Source: Frateuria sp. Soil773
GTDB taxonomy: Bacteria; Pseudomonadota; Gammaproteobacteria; Xanthomonadales; Rhodanobacteraceae
Direction of reading: 5' to 3'
DNA: 32,523 bases
NCBI RefSeq assembly: GCF_001428405.1
Contig: NZ_LMSL01000015.1
Location: forward strand, 4,344-36,866
Made by a program: the position numbers and the translations under genes. The stretch's first letter is position 1. Each line of letters begins with the position of its first letter. The notes beneath the pieces are model-generated. The model was not told where the DNA came from. It saw only the letters and a list, made by a program, of their open reading frames with translations, and did no database searches. This document shows positions 28,501 to 32,523 of this stretch, in pieces.

Positions 28501-31500
28501 AACCACGTTGGAACGAATCTGGCACAGCCCAGCTGATTGCCTATGTGGTGCTGCGGGACCGTGTCGAAACGATCGACGCGCAGGTGCCGTCGACGGGGTC
28601 TGGCGAAGACCCTCGTGGTCATTCGCGCTTCTGGTCCGAGCTCATGCAATCGGCAGTTCTGAATCTCGCCTTGCCGAAGACACATGATCCGCTCGTTGAA
28701 CCGGCGGCATTCACTGTCCTCGATCGCGAAGCGCTGGTCCACTTTGCCTGCGACACGGACGAGCCCGACCTTGCCTTGCTGCTGGTGGTCGGCGAATGGT
28801 TGCGCTGCCTGACCCAGCAGAAAGAGGTTCCTCTGGTCGTTCCATGCCTGATGGCCGACGGCCAGACCGTGGGTGCTTATCTGCTGCGTTTGAGCCGCGG
28901 CCCTGCGCAAGGCGCGGGCGCCACTTGGGCGTACTTGCGCCAATTGGTGGCTGCCGCCGTGAGTGCCGGCCCTATGCCGCTGGATCGATTGGTTTCCGTG
29001 TTCGACGATGCTGGCGATGGCAAGAATCCCGGCACTCTGCCCGCCGTTCTGCACGTTTCGAGTCTGGGGGGGACTCCTTTGCCCACGGTCGCCACTCAGG
29101 TCGGTGCCATGCTGGTCCTGGAGTTTAATGACACGTTCGGCATTCGCTGGGCTGCAGGCAGCGTCGCCGCGAATGCGGCGTCTCGCTATACAGACGTGTT
29201 GAGGCACCTGGTGGCTGAGCTTCAACGACTCGGCACGGCGCAACCGGAAGCTTGGACCTTGCTTCCAGCGCCCCAGGCCGCACAAGTCCTTGCCGACTGG
29301 AACCCAACGGATGCCGAGTCGTTGCCGTTTCGCGACATCGCCGGCGCCGTCTATGCGCAGGCCGGCATCACGCCCGAACGATGGGCCGTGCGTGACCGTG
29401 AGCGCGGCTATCGCTATATCGACTTGCGGCGACGGGCAGATCGGTTCGCTGCGCTGCTGTCTTACCAGGGCGTCCGTCCTCAGGACGTGATCGGTGTCTG
29501 CCTGCCGCGCGATGTCGATCTTGTCGCAGTGCTGTTGGGCATCCTGCGTCTTGGCGCCACCTATGCGCCCTTGGATGCGTCGTATCCGAAGGAACGGCTG
29601 GCCATGATGGTCGAAGACGGCCGCGTCGGCCGAGCGCTGACCACCACCCGCCTGCGCGAGCGCTTGCCTGATACCTTGCTTTGTATCGATCTGGACGTGC
29701 TCTTGGCAGAGGCCCCTGTCGACCTGCCCGTGCCGGCCGCGGCCCAGATTCATCCGAATGCACTCTCGCATCTGATCTACACATCCGGCTCGACTGGCCG
29801 GCCCAAGGCGGTGGCCATTTCGCACGCCAATACATTGACGCGTCTGGCATGGAGCCTGAAGGCCTACAGCGACGCGGACATGGCTGGAGTGCTGTTCAGT
29901 ACGTCCTTGAATTTCGACCTGTCCGTATACGAACTCTGGTCGCCGCTTGTCCGAGGCGGCAGCTTGCTGGTGGTCGACAATATCCTGACCTTGCTGGAAG
30001 CCCCGGACATCCAGCCGGCGTTGATCAACACCGTCCCTTCCGCCGCGAAGACGCTGCTGGCCGCCAACGCGGTGCCCGCAGCCACCCGGGTTTTCAACGT
30101 GGCCGGCGAACCGCTGCCCAGGCAAGTGGTGAACGATCTATTGACGCACACGCAGGTGGAGCGGGTCTGCAATCTGTATGGTCCCTCGGAAGACACTACT
30201 TATTCGACCGGTGCCGTGTTCCGGAACCTGTTGGAACTGGAGCCCTGCATCGGCAGGCCGCTGCCGCACACGCGCTGTTACATCGTCGATGCGGATTTGC
30301 GTCCGGCGCCTGTCGGTGTGGCCGGCGAACTGCTCATAGGTGGGCTTGGACAGGCACGGTGCTATCTGGGGCGAGCTGGCCTGACGGCCGAGAAGTTCGT
30401 GCCCGATCCGTACGGGCCGGCGGGATCGCGCCTCTATCGCACGGGCGATCTGGCGCGCCATCGAGACGATGGTGAGATGGAGTTCCTCGGGCGTATCGAC
30501 CATCAGGTCAAGATCAACGGTTTCCGCATTGAACTGGGCGAGGTCGATGCCTGCCTGCGTCGGCATCCTGCCTGCAAGGACGCCCTGGTAGTGGTCGCCG
30601 ATGGTCCAGCCGGAGGCAAGCGTTTGTTGGCATATGTAATTGCGGACGCAGCGGAGCTTGATGACCAAGCCGCGACCATAGCCTGCCTGCGTCGTCACTG
30701 CGAGCAAGGGGTCCCGCCCTACATGGTGCCGGCCGATTTTCTGTTACTCGATCACTTTCCGCTGTCGCCCAATGGCAAGATCGACCGCGGCAGGCTGCCT
30801 TCGCCCCTGCCAGGCGCCAGCGGCGACGATGCGCTGACCGCCCCCCAGACTTCGCTGCAAAAGCAGTTGCACGGGATTTGGGCAGAGGTTCTTGGGTTGC
30901 CCAATATTGGTATCGAACAGGATTTTTTCCGAATTGGCGGCAACTCCCTGTCGGCGGCACGCATCGTCGCGCGGTTGCGGCACGAGTTCGGTATCGACTG
31001 GCCGACGACGGCGCTGTTCACCACACCTACCATCATCGCCACCGCCGAACGACTGCGTGCGTCCTTGGCAGGGCAGGGCGTATCGTTGCGTATCGAGGGC
31101 CGTTTCTCGGCATGCTCGCCACTGGCGTCGAATCAACATGGTCTTTGGGTCATGGATGCGATGGGGCGTGCCGGGATCTCGTACAACGTGCCTCTGGGTC
31201 TGGATCTGGAAGGCGCTTTGGACCTGACCAGCCTGCGCCGTGCGATTGGAAGTCTCATCGCACGCCAAGACAGTCTGCGGTTGCGCTTTGTCGGCGATGC
31301 ATATGCCCCCGGACTGGAGGTCTCCGAGCGAATGGAGGCTGCGCTCGGCATGGTCGATCTGGGAGGCTTGAACACCGAAGACGCCAAGTGCGAAGCCGAT
31401 CGCCTGTACCGCGTATGGGCGCGCCAGCCTATGAACCTCAGACAGGATCCCATGCTGTCCAGTGCCGCCGTCGCGCTTGGAGAGCGCCGATACCGGCTGC

Positions 31501-32523
31501 TGTTCAACTCACCGCACATCGTTACCGATGGTTGGTCATTGCAGGTGTTCCTGGACGAATTGTGGTCGCACTATGCGGACCATCGGGCCGGCCGTCCTCT
31601 GCGAAGGCCCAAGCCGCGGATCAACTTCTGCGATTTTGCGCTGTTCGAGCGGGACTGGCTTGACGCGAACCGAAAGCGGGCCTTGATCACTTCGTGGGAA
31701 AAAGAGATGGCGGGCGCGACCCCGCTGCTGAAATTGCCCACGGACCGACCGCGCCCTTCGGTGCAGATGTACCAGGGCGAAAGCGAGTTCTTTGCCTTGG
31801 ACGACCATTTGCGAGAGCAGGTCAACATGCTCTGCGCGCGTCATGGCGTGACCCAGTACATGCTGTTGATGGCTGCTTACGCCTTGTTGTTGGCTCGCCT
31901 CAGTGGGCAGCGCGAGATCGTGCTATGCACCCCGGTGGCGAACCGGCACCAGTCCGAAGTCGAAGACTTGATCGGCATGTTCACGAGTACAGTGCTGATT
32001 CGTTTGGATATGGACCTCGGCCAGTCATTGAGCGAATTTTTGGCTCAAGTGCGCAAGGTCACGCTGGCGGCACTGGATCGCCAGCAAGCTCCGTTCTATG
32101 ACGTGGTCGGCCAGATCAAGCCTGATCGGGACCTCAGTTTTGCGCCTGTTTCACAAGCGATGTTCAGCATGGACGCTCCCTTGCGCGCTGATCCTGGCGA
32201 CAGGGTGCCCGGCTTGCACGCCAGCGAAGTGCTGGATGTATCCGTGGGGGTCAGCAAGCTCGACCTGATGATGCACCTGGAAGACACCGGCGACAGCTTG
32301 GCCGGATTTCTGGAGTACAACACCGACATCTTCGATCGCTCGACCGTGCAACGGTGGTTGCGCCAGTTCCGCAATCTGATTGAAGGACTGGCGCAGGGGA
32401 GCGACTGCCCGCTGGAATTGCTTCGTCTTTTTGCCCCACAGGATCTCGACCGCGAGCTGTATGCGTTCAACCGGAGCGAGCAAGAGGGACTGCGGGAGGG
32501 CGACCTGGTATCGGTGTGGCGCT
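25593..32523 (+). CDS. NRPS: TubC docking-C-A(truncated)-half C-A(Ala-like)-PCP-C; 3' end outside window
   Basis: Open from ATG 25593 to the window end without a stop, 2310 codons visible. Residues 1-55 match TubC-type docking domains (IRLKLDQGKLVCQAPKGALT region), which supports this start. The first C domain has HHMIADGW from residue 216. The first A domain (about 530-990) has A3 SGSAGRPKG with Ala690 where Thr is usual, Asp731, and pocket DAEDIGSVV with two acidic residues, suggesting a basic amino acid such as Lys or Orn. It stops after A8: there is no NGKxDR and no PCP. Residues about 1010-1215 resemble only the C-terminal half of a C domain. A complete second A domain follows (Asp1442, pocket DLYNNALTYK, Ala-like; A10 NGKIDR from 30771), then a PCP with Ser1785 and a C domain whose HH is Pro1974-His1975. 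The last residues look like the start of another module linker. The docking domain should pair with another synthetase's C-terminus. Confidence 0.9.
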   Translation, partial: MQIEALVRELVEAGIRLKLDQGKLVCQAPKGALTNERQVRLRDHREQIIAFLGGLGDGGNRVEASDATDPDAETLNRPLPLSFAQEHLWLTAQIHGQSSAYHMPVSAVLESSVALVPLRRAAQAVVQRHAALRTAIQDRHDGAVQIVRAQARLELPLIDLSGLSAVDKDSNTADSEVRRLLKAQAVRPFDLGQPPLLRMVLIRLEPTRHVFSYTFHHMIADGWSLQVFDQDLLRVAMHVEQTGSLPRLGKAWSHADHAVALRQRMQGDTLAACQRYWQEQTRDLPPTLGLPQQGQRGRVLSTQGAVERFELGMVASQGVRDWCRRHGISTYPVLLALFKLALARYARTSDIVLGTVSANRPDAKTQSAIGYFATTFLLRHRIDGRETLFDFVRRVSRSALEAQRHQDLPLERLDGVQVASSLSHSKWFEVLFSMQVQQFAGHADVPPLAQSIEAARVQAKCDLSVSARDDSDSFRFTAEYIRDLYSRDFVQRLFAYYFELLAQLDSFGERPIADLPELSAFERRLLDTLVRPERPGKPAHVLDQLARVCMETPDAPAVIGHERSLNYRQFEQAVQAVAAQLYAAGVRPQQTVAVSVPRQECLPIAMFAVWRLGAIYLPIDPDYPLDRAQQIVADANPVLAIVDGPASQALDALAQINVSDAMSKPEPVEPLPAAITAEAAAYVIYTSGSAGRPKGVLVSHGALSAFIDSACRVYGFDRHTRILQFATPNFDASMEEIVGAFWCGGCLVLRTEALASELAELNRLTEARQITVWDLPTAYWQTWLTETLRQGWSLPSSLKTIIIGGERVDPQRVRDWQQIRAPKPALFNSYGPTEATVVATAGAIGDIPLAGEASIGRALPHGTALVLDACLKQVPVDVEGELYLGGAALASAYLHMPAATAASFVPDPFGHEPGSRLYRTGDRAIVRADKTIEYVGRSDNQLKVRGFRVEPAEIAAQILRDPRVQDCTVQPRWNESGTAQLIAYVVLRDRVETIDAQVPSTGSGEDPRGHSRFWSELMQSAVLNLALPKTHDPLVEPAAFTVLDREALVHFACDTDEPDLALLLVVGEWLRCLTQQKEVPLVVPCLMADGQTVGAYLLRLSRGPAQGAGATWAYLRQLVAAAVSAGPMPLDRLVSVFDDAGDGKNPGTLPAVLHVSSLGGTPLPTVATQVGAMLVLEFNDTFGIRWAAGSVAANAASRYTDVLRHLVAELQRLGTAQPEAWTLLPAPQAAQVLADWNPTDAESLPFRDIAGAVYAQAGITPERWAVRDRERGYRYIDLRRRADRFAALLSYQGVRPQDVIGVCLPRDVDLVAVLLGILRLGATYAPLDASYPKERLAMMVEDGRVGRALTTTRLRERLPDTLLCIDLDVLLAEAPVDLPVPAAAQIHPNALSHLIYTSGSTGRPKAVAISHANTLTRLAWSLKAYSDADMAGVLFSTSLNFDLSVYELWSPLVRGGSLLVVDNILTLLEAPDIQPALINTVPSAAKTLLAANAVPAATRVFNVAGEPLPRQVVNDLLTHTQVERVCNLYGPSEDTTYSTGAVFRNLLELEPCIGRPLPHTRCYIVDADLRPAPVGVAGELLIGGLGQARCYLGRAGLTAEKFVPDPYGPAGSRLYRTGDLARHRDDGEMEFLGRIDHQVKINGFRIELGEVDACLRRHPACKDALVVVADGPAGGKRLLAYVIADAAELDDQAATIACLRRHCEQGVPPYMVPADFLLLDHFPLSPNGKIDRGRLPSPLPGASGDDALTAPQTSLQKQLHGIWAEVLGLPNIGIEQDFFRIGGNSLSAARIVARLRHEFGIDWPTTALFTTPTIIATAERLRASLAGQGVSLRIEGRFSACSPLASNQHGLWVMDAMGRAGISYNVPLGLDLEGALDLTSLRRAIGSLIARQDSLRLRFVGDAYAPGLEVSERMEAALGMVDLGGLNTEDAKCEADRLYRVWARQPMNLRQDPMLSSAAVALGERRYRLLFNSPHIVTDGWSLQVFLDELWSHYADHRAGRPLRRPKPRINFCDFALFERDWLDANRKRALITSWEKEMAGATPLLKLPTDRPRPSVQMYQGESEFFALDDHLREQVNMLCARHGVTQYMLLMAAYALLLARLSGQREIVLCTPVANRHQSEVEDLIGMFTSTVLIRLDMDLGQSLSEFLAQVRKVTLAALDRQQAPFYDVVGQIKPDRDLSFAPVSQAMFSMDAPLRADPGDRVPGLHASEVLDVSVGVSKLDLMMHLEDTGDSLAGFLEYNTDIFDRSTVQRWLRQFRNLIEGLAQGSDCPLELLRLFAPQDLDRELYAFNRSEQEGLREGDLVSVWR
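28470..29290 (+). other. In-frame remnant: truncated A1 end joined to C-terminal half of a C domain (inside gene 8)
   Basis: After the A8 motif of the first A domain (GRSDNQLKVRGFRVE, ending near 28460), a short stretch (AYVVLRDR) is followed not by A10 and a PCP but by sequence resembling the second half of a C domain. FWSELM and LALPKT sit where YWxxxL and LxLPxD are expected, LALLLVVGEWLRCL matches the core helix, MPLDRLV matches motif C6 and GTLPAVLHVSSL matches C7. The N-terminal half of a C domain, with HHxxxDG, is absent. Only about 290 residues separate A8 from the next A domain, where A9-A10, a PCP and a full C domain would need about 600. The frame is intact throughout, with no stops. 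Confidence 0.75.

Noticed and set aside
28470-29290. A frameshift as the cause of the missing A10 and PCP in gene 8
   Set aside because: The main frame has no stop and reads as C-domain-like sequence throughout, so an in-frame deletion fits better than a frameshift.
28167-30125. Minus-strand open frame of 652 codons opposite gene 8
   Set aside because: The + strand carries clear A-domain motifs over the same bases; the minus translation has no family features.
25755-32520. Many short open frames on both strands, suggesting a gene-poor or decayed region
   Set aside because: One uninterrupted + frame from 25593 to the window end contains docking, C, A and PCP motifs in order; the short frames are shadows of it.
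1-32523. tRNA, rRNA, CRISPR, insertion sequence or MbtH-like gene
   Set aside because: Almost every base is inside the eight genes; the remaining gaps are too short and show no such structure.

Overview
The window is one stretch of a large non-ribosomal peptide synthetase (NRPS) gene cluster. All eight genes lie on the + strand with very short gaps, so most of it should be one transcript. Both ends are open: the first gene begins before base 1 and the last runs past base 32523. Base composition (GC-rich, roughly 60-65% by eye), a TubC-type docking domain, an MsbA-like exporter and a TauD-type hydroxylase suggest a proteobacterium, perhaps gamma- (Xanthomonadales-like) or betaproteobacterial. 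That placement is inference and weak. There are no RNA genes, transposases or CRISPR arrays.

Layout. Gene 1 (1-3863): the end of a heterocyclization domain, a Cys-type adenylation domain with an FMN oxidase inserted in it, and a carrier protein; this is a thiazole-forming module. Gene 2 (3865-6327): a condensation-type domain fused to a TauD/SyrP-like Fe(II)/2-oxoglutarate hydroxylase. Gene 3 (6358-10698): degenerate C-like domain, Asp-type A domain, carrier, C. Gene 4 (10713-18593): degenerate C-like domain, Asp-type A domain, carrier, epimerase, C, FkbH-like glyceryl-loading domain, carrier. Gene 5 (18595-20439): ABC exporter. Gene 6 (20478-21248): type II thioesterase. Gene 7 (21248-25453): Ser-type A domain with an inserted methyltransferase, carrier, C. 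Gene 8 (25593 to the end): docking domain, C, a truncated A domain followed by half a C domain, an Ala-like A domain, carrier, C, then the window ends.

How the genes may work together. Pocket residues and tailoring domains predict a peptide with a thiazole, two aspartates, a glycerate unit (possibly ester-linked), N-methylserine and probably alanine. Both Asp A domains follow a C-family domain that has lost its two catalytic histidines at exactly the same residue numbers, and the hydroxylase lies just upstream. This is the arrangement expected if the degenerate domains are 'interface' domains recruiting the hydroxylase to make beta-hydroxyaspartate. Such a peptide could bind metal, but no receptor or regulator is visible to support a siderophore role.

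The most unusual points are the C-TauD fusion with paired interface-like domains, the internal C-FkbH-carrier module, and an apparent in-frame module deletion in gene 8. I do not recognise the whole assembly line as a characterised pathway.
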